Positions 1-7,735 of a DNA stretch of 64,000 bases are shown here, piece by piece (position 1 is the stretch's first letter; every line of letters begins with the position of its first letter). The notes beneath the pieces are model-generated. The model did not search any database, had not been told where the DNA came from, and saw nothing but the letters and a program-made list of their open reading frames with translations. Made by a program: the position numbers and the translations under genes. The stretch spans positions 496,001-560,000 of the forward strand of contig NZ_QFWQ01000003.1 of NCBI RefSeq assembly GCF_003335105.1. The letters run 5' to 3'. Source of the DNA: Rhodanobacter denitrificans (GTDB lineage Bacteria > Pseudomonadota > Gammaproteobacteria > Xanthomonadales > Rhodanobacteraceae).

Positions 1-2
1 AC

Positions 3-641
3 GGCTGCACCGTCGGCTTCGACCTTGCCCATGCCGTCGGCAACCTGCCGCTGCAACTGCACGACAGCGGCGCCGACTTCGCGATCTGGTGCAGCTACAA
101 GTACCTCAACAGCGGCCCCGGCGCGATCGGCGGCGCGTTCGTGCACGAACGCCATGCGCAAGCCGTGCTGCCGCGCTTCGCCGGCTGGTGGGGCCACGAC
201 AAGGCCACCCGCTTCCAGATGGGCCCCGAATTCGCGCCAACGGCAGGTGCCGACGGCTGGCAGCTGTCCAACCCGCCGATCCTCGCCCTGGCGCCGTTGC
301 GCGTGTCGCTGCAGGTCTTCCGCCGTGCCGGCATGAGCGCACTGCGCGAGAAGTCGCTGCAACTCACCGGCTACCTGGAATGGCTGGTGCAGACGCAACT
401 CGCCAACGTGCTGCAGGTGGTGACCCCCGCCGAACCGCAACGCCGCGGCGCCCAGCTCTCCATTCGCGTGATCGGCGGCCGCGAGCACGGCCGTGCCCTG
501 TTCGACTACCTGATGGACCACGGCATCATCGGCGACTGGCGCGAACCCGACGTGATCCGCATCTCGCCAGCGCCGCTGTACAACCGGTTTGCGGATTGTC
601 TGGCGTTTGCGGAGGCGGTTCGGGCGTGGAGTCGGGGCTGA
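3..641 (+). CDS. kynU: kynureninase, C-terminal part (5' end outside the window)
   Basis: This is the C-terminal half of a kynureninase, the cytosolic PLP enzyme that cleaves kynurenine or 3-hydroxykynurenine to (3-hydroxy)anthranilate and alanine. The frame is open from base 3. It carries FDLAHAVGN and the PLP-lysine motif WCSYKYLNSGPG, then the family's GWWGHD, NPPIL and DYLMDHGIIGDWREPDVIR blocks. It ends at a TGA at 639-641. The 5' half is missing only because the window starts here. A degraded second copy of this 3' end lies at 7461-7735. Later steps of the same tryptophan catabolic route may be encoded at 49749-53245. Confidence 0.95.
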   Translation, partial: GCTVGFDLAHAVGNLPLQLHDSGADFAIWCSYKYLNSGPGAIGGAFVHERHAQAVLPRFAGWWGHDKATRFQMGPEFAPTAGADGWQLSNPPILALAPLRVSLQVFRRAGMSALREKSLQLTGYLEWLVQTQLANVLQVVTPAEPQRRGAQLSIRVIGGREHGRALFDYLMDHGIIGDWREPDVIRISPAPLYNRFADCLAFAEAVRAWSRG

Positions 642-767
642 CACACCCGACACGTCGATTGCCTGTGCCCGCCGCCCCTTGCCGACAGTCGTGACTCTCA
701 GCTTCCGGCGACGCTGACTGCGCCCGCGCCAGCCAGCTTTTGGGCAGACATCGTCTGCCGACCAACC

Positions 768-798
768 TTGCAGCATTACGGCAAACCGCCTCTATACT
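768..798 (+). promoter_or_regulatory. possible sigma70 promoter of the TPR protein gene
   Basis: A good -10 (TATACT, 793-798) sits 26 bases before the GTG start at 824. The only -35-like hexamer (TTGCAG, 768-773) is 19 bases away, so the assignment is tentative. A GAGAAGG ribosome-binding site lies at about 811-817. Confidence 0.35.
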
Positions 799-823
799 CG
801 CCACAGTCAGAGAAGGTGACGCC

Positions 824-2611
824 GTGGAAGAGTTCCTTGCCCGCCTGAGACAGCACAAGCTGGTGCAATGGGCGATCGGTTACGCCGCCGTGGCGATAGC
901 ACTGATCCCCGTCTTGGATGTAATTGCCGTGCAGTTCGGCTGGCCGGAAGGTTTGCGGCGAGGCATAACACTCGCGCTGATCATGGGGTTCTTCGTAGTA
1001 CTGGTAGTGGCGTGGTATCACGGTGAGCGCAGCGCACAGAAAATGCCGCGCTCCGAAATGCTGGCGGTCGCAGGTCTGGTCATCCTCAGCAGCGCACTGA
1101 TGTGGCGTGTGGCGCCGGTTGCCCACGATGCCGTCGCCATAACCCGCACGACAGCAACGATCGATGCCGCGACACTTGCCGCCAAACTGGCGAAGATCTC
1201 GGACAAGTCCGTCGCCGTGCTGCCGCTGGCCAACGAAAGCGGCGATCCGAAGCGGCAGTACTTCTCCGACGGCCTATCCGAGGAGCTGATCTCCGACCTC
1301 ACCCAGATCAACGGGCTGAAAGTGATCGGCAAGTACTCCAGCTTCAAGTTCCGCGATTCCGAGGACAGTCCGGCGCAGATCGGCGCGGCGCTCGGGGTGG
1401 CCAACCTGATCCAGGGGTCGGTGTTCCAGCAAGGCGATCGCATTCGGGTCACGGTGGGCATGATCCGCGCCAAGGACGGCAGCAATGTCTGGTCGCACAG
1501 TTACGATGAGCAGCTCAAAGACGTGTTCGCGATCCAGTCGAAGATCGGCCAGGCCGTCGCCGCTGCGCTCAAAGTCCAGTTGCTGGGGAAGGCCATCATC
1601 TCAAGCGACAAACCGCCCGGTGGCAATGTCGAGGCTTACCAGCTGATGCTGCAAGGGCGCGCGTTTGCCGTGCACTTCACCGAATCAGACATGCGCCAAG
1701 GCATCGCGCTGCTCGAACAGGCAATCAAGCTCGAACCCAACTACGCCTATGCCTGGGGCGCACTGTCCACTGCCTTGGTCAATCAGGGGCAGATATCCAT
1801 GACCGGCGATGCGCGCCAACAGGCGTACGAGCAAGCCCGCAAGGCGGCAGACAGGCAGCAGGCGCTGATGCCGGACGCGGCCGCTACCTACAGTGCTCGC
1901 GGTTACTTGTTGTCGAACGTCGATAACGATCCGGTGGGTGCGCTGGATGAATACAGGAAGGCGTTGGCGCTGGAACCGAACGATGGCAGAACGATGAATT
2001 TCATGGCCTACGGACTGGCGACCGTCGGGCAACTGCAGCCGGCGGCGGAGCTGATGCGCAAAGCCATCGCCACGGATCCGTTGAAAGCCGACAGGTATGC
2101 CAATCTGGCTGCCGTACTGTTGGCGCAAGGCCAGTTCGATGCTGCCGAACAGGCGACGCGCAAGGTACTGGCCTTGCAGCCGGATTTCCCGGGGATGTAT
2201 GCGACCCTGGCCGAGATCGACATCCTGCGTGGCGATACCGCCGCCGCGCTGCGCAACGCGAAGCAGGAAACCGACCCGGTACTTGGATCGCTGGTGCATT
2301 CACTGGCGGAACAGATCGGTCCGCATCACAAACAGGCCGACGCGGCCTTGCACGATTACATCGCCAAAAACGGCAAGGATCAGCCTTACTTCGTCGCCGA
2401 CCTGTACGCACTGCGCAAGCAACCCGACGAAATGTTCGACTGGCTTCAGCGTGCCTGGAATCAACACGATCCGGCCTTTTTCAGCCTGCTCTTCGACCCC
2501 TTCCCGCTTGCCTACCAGCACGATCCGCGTTTTGCTGCCTTGTGCAAGCAGGCGGGGTTGCCATTGCCGAGCCAGCGGTTGCCCGCGGCGGTCAGCGCCA
2601 GCGGACATTGA
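824..2611 (+). CDS. membrane-anchored TolB-like domain and TPR protein
   Basis: This 595-residue protein has the architecture common in Xanthomonadales next to regulatory genes. Two hydrophobic segments (about residues 17-40 and 48-66, with another near 78-95) are followed by a TolB/FlgO-like domain around residues 125-265, with the typical KSVAVLPLANESGD and YFSDGLSEELISDLTQI motifs. The rest, about 280-580, is built of TPR-like helical repeats (ALLEQAIKLEPNYAYAW, EYRKALALEPNDGR, ATRKVLALQPDFPG). The GTG at 824 is chosen because a GAGAAGG site precedes it and the N-terminus VEEFLARLRQHKL is typical of the family. The family is usually associated with signalling or adenylate-cyclase-like proteins, but no catalytic domain is visible. 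The substrate or partner is unknown. Confidence 0.8.
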   Translation: MEEFLARLRQHKLVQWAIGYAAVAIALIPVLDVIAVQFGWPEGLRRGITLALIMGFFVVLVVAWYHGERSAQKMPRSEMLAVAGLVILSSALMWRVAPVAHDAVAITRTTATIDAATLAAKLAKISDKSVAVLPLANESGDPKRQYFSDGLSEELISDLTQINGLKVIGKYSSFKFRDSEDSPAQIGAALGVANLIQGSVFQQGDRIRVTVGMIRAKDGSNVWSHSYDEQLKDVFAIQSKIGQAVAAALKVQLLGKAIISSDKPPGGNVEAYQLMLQGRAFAVHFTESDMRQGIALLEQAIKLEPNYAYAWGALSTALVNQGQISMTGDARQQAYEQARKAADRQQALMPDAAATYSARGYLLSNVDNDPVGALDEYRKALALEPNDGRTMNFMAYGLATVGQLQPAAELMRKAIATDPLKADRYANLAAVLLAQGQFDAAEQATRKVLALQPDFPGMYATLAEIDILRGDTAAALRNAKQETDPVLGSLVHSLAEQIGPHHKQADAALHDYIAKNGKDQPYFVADLYALRKQPDEMFDWLQRAWNQHDPAFFSLLFDPFPLAYQHDPRFAALCKQAGLPLPSQRLPAAVSASGH

Positions 2612-2647
2612 GCGACCGCTGGCGTACATGCCGGACGCGCCAAAAAT

Positions 2648-2670
2648 GCAGCCCCTGCTACGGGGGCTGC
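2648..2670 (-). terminator. Rho-independent terminator of the PEP-CTERM gene
   Basis: An 8-bp GC-rich stem (2648-2655 with 2663-2670) lies between two convergent genes. On the minus strand it is followed by a T run (CATTTTTGG), so it best serves the PEP-CTERM gene. Confidence 0.7.
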
Positions 2671-2700
2671 TCAAAGTCAACGAACCTCAAGCTGTGGCCG

Positions 2701-3444
2701 TCAGCCAGCCCGGCGCCGGCGCAAACCCACGAACACGCCGATCAGCAGGAGACCCAGTCCGAAGATACCCAACGCCTTCGGCTCCGGCACCGTGTTCAGG
2801 ACGAAATCGCTGCCCAACAGAATGTTGCCGTTGTCGGTACCGCTCTGGTCCGTGGTGCTGGATGCAACCCAGATATCGGTGATGCTCTGGCCGAGAAGGT
2901 CCGCGGCGGTAAAGTTGAGCATGCACTGCGCCGCGTGACCGGGCCAGTTGCCGAAGCCGGTGCAGCTATCCAAGACGATCGGCGTGCAGCTACCGCCCAC
3001 CGTGCAAGTGGCTCCGAGCAGATAGCCGGTTTCATCACCGCCCAAACTTGCTGCGTTGACCGAGCCGAGATACAGCGTCAGGCTTTTCCAGCCGGTGAGC
3101 TGGCTGATGTTCAGGTCCAGCATCTGCCAGGGCGTGGCGCCAATCTCGAGCTCGCCGCACTCGCTACCGGATGGTTGCTGGTTGCAGGTGACGCCCATGC
3201 CCGTTTCGGCGGCAGATCCAGATTTATACGACGTGACGGCGTTGCTCCAGACGTGATTGTCGTATTCCCAGGCGGTGAGGGTCACGGTACCGTGCGGGTC
3301 ACCGATGACCGGAGACGTCCAGCTATGGCTGCCGGCAGCATCCTGAAGTCCTACGTGGATGGGTAAGGCGCTGGCGCCGAAGGACACCAGATCCAGCAAT
3401 GCACCGCAGCCCACTGCTAGCGATGTGAGCAAGGATTTATGCAT
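2701..3444 (-). CDS. PEP-CTERM sorting-domain protein, secreted
   Basis: The 247-residue product starts with a signal peptide (MHKSLLTSLAVGCGALLDLVSFGASA). It ends with a PEP-CTERM tripartite signal: VPEP, a hydrophobic helix (ALGIFGLGLLLIGVFVGL) and the basic tail RRRRAG. Such proteins are cleaved and anchored by an exosortase and often belong to exopolysaccharide or floc matrices. The middle is Gly/Ser/Thr-rich with about eight cysteines and no recognised domain. The ATG at 3444 is used because AAGGGG lies 8-9 bases upstream and the signal peptide starts there. No exosortase or EPS gene is in this window, so it is an orphan target here. Confidence 0.85.
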   Translation of the reverse strand: MHKSLLTSLAVGCGALLDLVSFGASALPIHVGLQDAAGSHSWTSPVIGDPHGTVTLTAWEYDNHVWSNAVTSYKSGSAAETGMGVTCNQQPSGSECGELEIGATPWQMLDLNISQLTGWKSLTLYLGSVNAASLGGDETGYLLGATCTVGGSCTPIVLDSCTGFGNWPGHAAQCMLNFTAADLLGQSITDIWVASSTTDQSGTDNGNILLGSDFVLNTVPEPKALGIFGLGLLLIGVFVGLRRRRAG

Positions 3445-3539
3445 GTTCAACCCCTTGAAAAAACCGTGAGGGCTTTCCCTGGAATCTGAATCCATCAGCC
3501 GTCCATGGAATCAGGGCTCGCTAGGCCTCGCTCTGAGAC

Positions 3540-3734
3540 CTAACTGAAGGCATATTGCATGCCATGTTTCCAGTCGATTGATTTTGTTAGTTATTGGATT
3601 TTTTCATTTCAGATTTCATGCCAAAAATGAAAAGTATTCCGACAGATCAGAATCGCCAAAACGGTGATTTCGGATCTGCAACCTCCGCATCCCTCAGGTT
3701 GAAAGGTAGAATTTTGTGTACTCGGGCTGTGAGT
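3540..3734. other. AT-rich intergenic stretch with a short inverted repeat
   Basis: These bases are markedly AT-rich against a GC-rich background. They contain a 9-bp inverted repeat (3601-3609 with 3625-3633). No gene is visible. The composition shift marks the border between the PEP-CTERM gene and the block of gene fragments that follows. Confidence 0.5.
3549..3564 (-). promoter_or_regulatory. candidate sigma54 (RpoN) -24/-12 element
   Basis: On the minus strand the bases read TGGCATGCAATATGCC. This has the invariant GG and GC dinucleotides exactly 10 bases apart and TGGCAT at -24. The -12 half (ATGC) deviates from TTGC, and the site is also a near-palindrome. Transcription would start about 95 bases before the PEP-CTERM start codon. 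In floc-forming betaproteobacteria PEP-CTERM genes are known to depend on PrsK/PrsR and RpoN, which makes the location meaningful. Confidence 0.35.
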
Positions 3735-3942
3735 TACCCTGCCCCGCAGACCATGAAGCGCTCCACCGTGAGCGCCTCCGCACCCATCGGCCCGCAGGCG
3801 TGCAGGCGGGTGGTGGAGATGTCGATCTCGGCACTCAAGCCCAATTCCCAGCCGTCGCTGAAGCGGGAGGAGGCCTAGCCGTAGCGGCGGATGTGGGCGA
3901 TGGCGTCGTCGAAGCTGTCCACCACGCGCGCGGCGAACTTCA
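3735..3942 (-). pseudogene. internally deleted 3' fragment of proA
   Basis: Read on the minus strand, this matches the C-terminus of the intact ProA encoded at 9344-10600. It shows ARVVDSFDDAIAHIRR, then [20 protein letters not shown] and [19 protein letters not shown], against the intact [35 protein letters not shown] and [19 protein letters not shown]. About 90 bases of the intact gene between these blocks are deleted at about 3876-3880, leaving an in-frame stop. Nothing of the 5' three quarters of proA is present. It is a relic of a second proA copy. Confidence 0.85.
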
Positions 3943-3944
3943 AT

Positions 3945-4025
3945 CGAACCATCCCGCAAGCTTGCCGCGTCGGAGTATTTGGTCGCCGATACCGTGACGG
4001 CTTCGCCGACCTCGGCGGCGTTCAT
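3945..4025 (-). pseudogene. N-terminal fragment of an unidentified protein
   Basis: An ATG at 4025 opens about 27 codons (NAAEVGEAVTVSATKYS, then DAASLRDGSIEV) before the reading frame runs out of frame into the proA relic. LRDGS-IEVRA resembles the start of GNAT-type acetyltransferases of the RDG-xx-VxIR kind, but the piece is too short to assign. It looks like debris at a recombination junction. Confidence 0.3.
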
Positions 4026-4276
4026 GGTGTCCTTTGTCCGGCGTTGCGCCTGTCCGCCAGCGCCAGCTCACCCAGGGACAGCTGCGCCGCGGCGAGCGAG
4101 TAGTAGCCGAAGATCTTCGATGGTGACGTGCCATCGACCATCACATGCGTGGTGGCGGCGCCGGCACGATGATGCTGGGTGGCCAGCTCATGCAGGTAGC
4201 GGTTGAGCGAGAGCTCGCCGCAATCGAAGCCTGCGCGATCGTGGATGCGGCCATCCAGCCGTTGAACGACGAGCAC
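4022..4276 (-). pseudogene. truncated GNAT toxin of a DUF1778/GNAT toxin-antitoxin pair
   Basis: The 84-residue product (HDRAGFDCGELSLNRYL, then FGYYSLAAAQLSLGEL) is the N-terminal half of TacT-like GNAT toxins, which acetylate aminoacyl-tRNA and are usually 160-170 residues. The acetyl-CoA-binding half is missing: after about residue 72 the sequence turns into an unrelated tail and stops. It should therefore be inactive. The GTG start lies 3 bases after the antitoxin stop codon, the spacing expected of the operon. Confidence 0.75.
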
Positions 4277-4279
4277 CGC

Positions 4280-4501
4280 TCAGCGCCGCGCCAGGCCGCG
4301 TTCCATCGCCTTCTTCAGCCGCCCGTTGGGTGCAAACGACTTGCCCAGCGCAACGAGGAAGCGACGCGACTCCTCCGCCGACAGCGTGACCGAGAGCTCG
4401 GCAGCCATCACGTTCTCGGCCTCGCGCAGTACCGCCTCGCGCACGAAGATGGACAGCGGCACGCCGCGCAAGTCGGCGGCGCGGCGCCTGCCGCCGCCAG
4501 C
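4280..4501 (-). pseudogene. 5'-truncated DUF1778 (TacA-like) antitoxin
   Basis: The frame AADLRGVPLSIFVREAVLRE, then LSVTLSAEESRRFLVAL and FAPNGRLKKAMERGLARR, is the core and C-terminus of a DUF1778 ribbon-helix-helix antitoxin (family length about 90 residues). The N-terminal DNA-binding strand is absent. The frame is open only back to the stop codon of the ABC permease at 4502-4504, so the break coincides with the end of the transporter operon. A TTG at 4471 could start a 63-residue remnant. With its partner toxin also broken, the module is dead. Confidence 0.75.
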
Positions 4502-5692
4502 TCACCGACCGGCAAACACCACTGCCGGCTGCAGCTTCACCACCGGGCGCACGCTGATCAAGGCGGCCGCCACGCTCACCAGGACGACGCCCAGCAGCCC
4601 CGCCAGCGGGGTGAACCACATCATGCGGAACGGGAATCCCAGCCGGACGACGACCTCGCCGGCGATGCCGCACAAGCCTAGTCCCATGCCGGTGCCCAGC
4701 AAGGCACACATCGCGGCCTGCGCCAGCACCATCGCGGTCAGCGTTCCCGACGGCGTGCCCAGTGCCTTGAGCACGGCGTACTGGCTCTGGTGCTCGTAGG
4801 TGAACATGTAGAGCATGACGCCGGTGACGCCGAAACCCATGGTCATCGCCAGCGTGAGCATCGCCGCGATGTCGCCGACGTCCTCGGAGTTGACCAGGAA
4901 CCAGCGCACCGTGTCGGACTTGAAATCCGCCGTGCTGCGCGCGCGCAGGCCCGTGCGCTGCTCGATGCGCCTGGCCACCTCGCGCGGCGAGGCGCCCGCC
5001 ACGGTCCGCGCCATCACGAAGGTCAGTGTATGCGGCTCCACCGGCAGGATGCGCAGTGCGTTGGACAGCGTGGTGTAGAGCAGCGGCCGTGGCGGGTAGC
5101 GCGGCACGGTCGAGGACTGGCCCAGCACGCGCACGAGGTGCTCGTTGACCAGCAGCTCGTCGCCGCCGCGCAGCTCGCGCGTCGGCGCATCCAGGTGCGC
5201 GCCGTCGTGCGGCCACTGGTCCCGCGCCAGCGCCGGCGTCTCCAGCTTGCCGCTGGTGCCGCCCGCGTCGACGATCACCGCATCGCGCGCGCGTAGCTCG
5301 TCCGGGTTCCGTCCGGGCACCACCGGCGCACCGGCCAGCGAGGCATCGTCCACGCCGATCACCTGGAAGGTCTGGAACTGTCCGTTCGCGAAACGCACGT
5401 CCGCGTTGCCCAGCGCCAGCGGCACCGCGCGGCTGACGCCCTCGACGCTGCGCACCCGGTCCAGCGCGGATGCCGACATGTTGATGGTCTGCTCCACGGA
5501 CTGGACCGCCGGGTCCATCACCCACACGTCGGTGGCGCCATTCTCGGAGATCAGCGCGAAGCCGTTGGTCATGAAGCCGCAGAAATACGAGGCGGCGAAG
5601 GTGACCAGGAAGGAAGTGAACGCGATCCCGAACAGCAGCCCCACGAACTTCGCGCGATCCGCCGCCAGCATCTTCAGCGCGATGCGGAACAT
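4502..5692 (-). CDS. ABC transporter permease, FtsX-like (MacB/DevC type)
   Basis: This 396-residue inner-membrane protein has the MacB/FtsX layout. One N-terminal membrane helix (about 17-40) is followed by a large periplasmic domain (about 45-275) and three C-terminal helices (about 285-310, 330-350, 365-385), including the FtsX-type YAVLKALGTPSGTL motif. It forms an exporter with the adaptor and ATPase upstream. The start (ATG 5692-5690) overlaps the adaptor stop as TGATG, which indicates translational coupling. The cargo is not evident; relatives export glycolipids, peptides or macrolides. The block of broken genes begins immediately after its stop codon. Confidence 0.85.
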   Translation of the reverse strand: MFRIALKMLAADRAKFVGLLFGIAFTSFLVTFAASYFCGFMTNGFALISENGATDVWVMDPAVQSVEQTINMSASALDRVRSVEGVSRAVPLALGNADVRFANGQFQTFQVIGVDDASLAGAPVVPGRNPDELRARDAVIVDAGGTSGKLETPALARDQWPHDGAHLDAPTRELRGGDELLVNEHLVRVLGQSSTVPRYPPRPLLYTTLSNALRILPVEPHTLTFVMARTVAGASPREVARRIEQRTGLRARSTADFKSDTVRWFLVNSEDVGDIAAMLTLAMTMGFGVTGVMLYMFTYEHQSQYAVLKALGTPSGTLTAMVLAQAAMCALLGTGMGLGLCGIAGEVVVRLGFPFRMMWFTPLAGLLGVVLVSVAAALISVRPVVKLQPAVVFAGR

Positions 5693-6630
5693 CAGCGCTT
5701 TCCGCCCGCCGGCTTGCCCGGCGCGGCCGGCACCTCGATGAAGGCATCCATCTGCTGCCCGAGGTAGACCGGCAGCGTGCCGCGCTCGAAGCTGTAGATC
5801 ACCTGCAGCACGCGGACGTCGGTGCGCTCCGTGCTCAGCCCGGTCAGCGACGTCTTGGGGGTGACGTACGGCTCGATGTACTCGAAGCGCAGCGGGATGG
5901 ACAGGCGGGGATTGCCGCGCACGAACGCGCGCGCCTGCGTGTGCGGGCGGACGCGCCACGCGTCGTTCTCGTCGATGTCCACGCGCAGGTACATGCGCTG
6001 GTCGTCGCCGATCAGCACCAGCGGCTTGGCCACCTCGCCTGCCGGCGCGAACTCGCCCACCCGCACGTTGACCTGCAGGATGCGTCCGGCGATGGGGGCA
6101 TGGACCTCCGCGCGGGCGATATCGACTTCGATCTGCTGCTCGGTCGCCGCAGCCGTCTCCACCGCGGAGGCGGCCGCCTCCATATCGTCCTTGGCATTGG
6201 TCAGCGCCTCGACGCTGAGGGCAGCCTTGTCGAGGCGCTGCAGGTGCGTGAGGTAATCCAGCCGGTGCACGGGCTTCGCCAGGGCCGCCCGGGCCAGCCG
6301 GACATCGGCCTTGGCCACACCCAGGCGCGCCTGCAGGTCGCGGTCGTCGATCCTGAAGAGCGGAGCGCCGGCTTCGACCTCCTCGCCCGGCCGCACGGCG
6401 ATCGCGCTGACCACCCCGGGCACGGCGGTGCCAACCGACACGTTGCCCAGGCCGGTTTCGGTGATGCCGGTGCCGACCACATAGTCGGCGAACGGCACCT
6501 GTTCGACCGGCGCGGCCGAGGTCGTCGCCACGGCCGAATCGCCGGAGCGGAAGACCACTGCCACTGCGATGATTGCGCCGGCCAGCGCCAGGCCAGACAG
6601 CAGGTAGATCCGCTTCTCGAATGGCGCCAT
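5692..6630 (-). CDS. periplasmic adaptor subunit, HlyD/MFP family (DevB-like)
   Basis: This 312-residue membrane-fusion protein has an N-terminal anchor (IYLLSGLALAGAIIAVAVVF). It continues with a lipoyl half-motif (VVSAIAVRPGEEVEAGAPLF), an alpha-hairpin rich in Ala and charged residues (about 110-165), the second lipoyl half (IEVDIARAEVHAPIAGRILQ) and a beta-barrel domain. It would connect the permease to an outer-membrane channel. No TolC homologue lies beside it, so it must borrow one. The start overlaps the ATPase stop (TGATG). Confidence 0.85.
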   Translation of the reverse strand: MAPFEKRIYLLSGLALAGAIIAVAVVFRSGDSAVATTSAAPVEQVPFADYVVGTGITETGLGNVSVGTAVPGVVSAIAVRPGEEVEAGAPLFRIDDRDLQARLGVAKADVRLARAALAKPVHRLDYLTHLQRLDKAALSVEALTNAKDDMEAAASAVETAAATEQQIEVDIARAEVHAPIAGRILQVNVRVGEFAPAGEVAKPLVLIGDDQRMYLRVDIDENDAWRVRPHTQARAFVRGNPRLSIPLRFEYIEPYVTPKTSLTGLSTERTDVRVLQVIYSFERGTLPVYLGQQMDAFIEVPAAPGKPAGGKR

Positions 6631-7352
6631 CACGACTGCGCCCCCTGCCGCCCGCCCTCGCTGACCTCGACGATCCGCCCGTCCTCCATGCGCGCCATGC
6701 GGTCGGCGTAATCGAAGGTCCGGTTGTCGTGCGTGACCACGATGAGCGCCCGGTCGGACGCACGGGCCACGCCGCGCAGGATGTCCATCATCTCGTGTCC
6801 CGTCTTCGCATCGAGGTTGCTGGTCGGTTCGTCGCATACCACCAGTTTCGGATCGTGCACCAGGGCACGCCCGATGGCGACGCGCTGCTGCTGTCCGCCG
6901 CTGAGCTTGCGCGGCAGCACATCGGCGCGCGCCCCCAGCCCGACTTCCTCAAGCACGGACCTGGCACGCTGCTCAGCCACCTCCCGCGCCACGCCGGACA
7001 CCAGCAGCGGCACCGACACGTTCTCCAGCGCCGTGAGCGCAGGCAGCAGGTTGAAGGCCTGGAAGACGAAACCGACGGACTCGCCGCGAAAACGCGTCCG
7101 CTCCGCCTCCGTCATGCGGCCAACGTCGCGGCCCAGCACCTCGCAGCTGCCGTCATCCTGGTCGAGGATCGTGGTGATGATCGAGATCAGGGTGGTCTTG
7201 CCGCAACCCGACGGCCCCACCAGCATCAGCAATTCCCCGCTGCGCACATCGAGATCGACGCCGCGCAACGCATCCACGCGCTCGTTGCCCGAACCATAGT
7301 GCTTGGTCAGGCCGCGGCAGCGCACGGCGGGTTCCTGGTCTGCGCCTGTCAT
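6630..7352 (-). CDS. ABC transporter ATP-binding protein (MacB/LolD/DevA type)
   Basis: This 240-residue cytoplasmic ATPase is the first gene of the exporter operon. It has Walker A GPSGCGKTT, Q-loop VFQAFNLLPALTA, signature LSGGQQQRVAIGRAL, Walker B LVVCDEPTSNLD and switch VVTHD. The order ATPase, adaptor, permease, each overlapping by one base, makes a complete tripartite exporter without an outer-membrane partner. The operon sits between the proA relic and the kynU relic and may have arrived with them. Confidence 0.9.
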   Translation of the reverse strand: MTGADQEPAVRCRGLTKHYGSGNERVDALRGVDLDVRSGELLMLVGPSGCGKTTLISIITTILDQDDGSCEVLGRDVGRMTEAERTRFRGESVGFVFQAFNLLPALTALENVSVPLLVSGVAREVAEQRARSVLEEVGLGARADVLPRKLSGGQQQRVAIGRALVHDPKLVVCDEPTSNLDAKTGHEMMDILRGVARASDRALIVVTHDNRTFDYADRMARMEDGRIVEVSEGGRQGAQS

Positions 7353-7460
7353 CGATGACTGCTGCCTTCAGGAGTATCAAGGCCGGATTGTAGCCCGCGA
7401 CCATGAACGCGGAAGGCATGGACGCTGCGCAAGAAATCTCGCGCAGCCACCAGCGGCCGG

Positions 7461-7735
7461 CGACTCTCCAGCACGCCGATTCCGGCGCTGGCGTCGCTGC
7501 GCATGTCGCTGCGGATCCTCCGCCACGCCGGCATGGTGCAACTGCGCGAAAGGCTTCTTCAGCTCATCCGTGGAATGCTGGCCGCGAGCGCCGCCGCGTC
7601 CTGTTCGACCGCCTGATGGACCACAGCATCATGGGTGAGTGGCGCAAACCCGTCGTGATCCGCCCGTCCATCCCGCGCACCACCGCCACGTCGACTGGCG
7701 TTCGCGGAGACGGCGCGGGCATGGGCGGCGCTAGC
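7461..7735 (+). pseudogene. internally deleted 3' fragment of kynU
   Basis: The bases match the kynU 3' end (about 268-625). CCGATTCCGGCGCTGGCG... aligns with kynU NPPILALAPLRVSLQVFRRAGM, and RVLFDRLMDHSIMGEWRKPV aligns with ALFDYLMDHGIIGDWREPDV. Roughly 110 bases are missing between these parts and the reading frame is shifted. The orientation is the same as kynU. Together with the proA relic it brackets the ABC operon. It lies close downstream of the ABC ATPase start, and its far end runs into the stop of the beta-helix gene. Confidence 0.85.

Noticed and set aside
2796-3366. Plus-strand open frames opposite the PEP-CTERM gene
   Set aside because: They have no start signals and encode no recognisable domain. 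The minus-strand gene has a signal peptide, sorting signal and ribosome-binding site.
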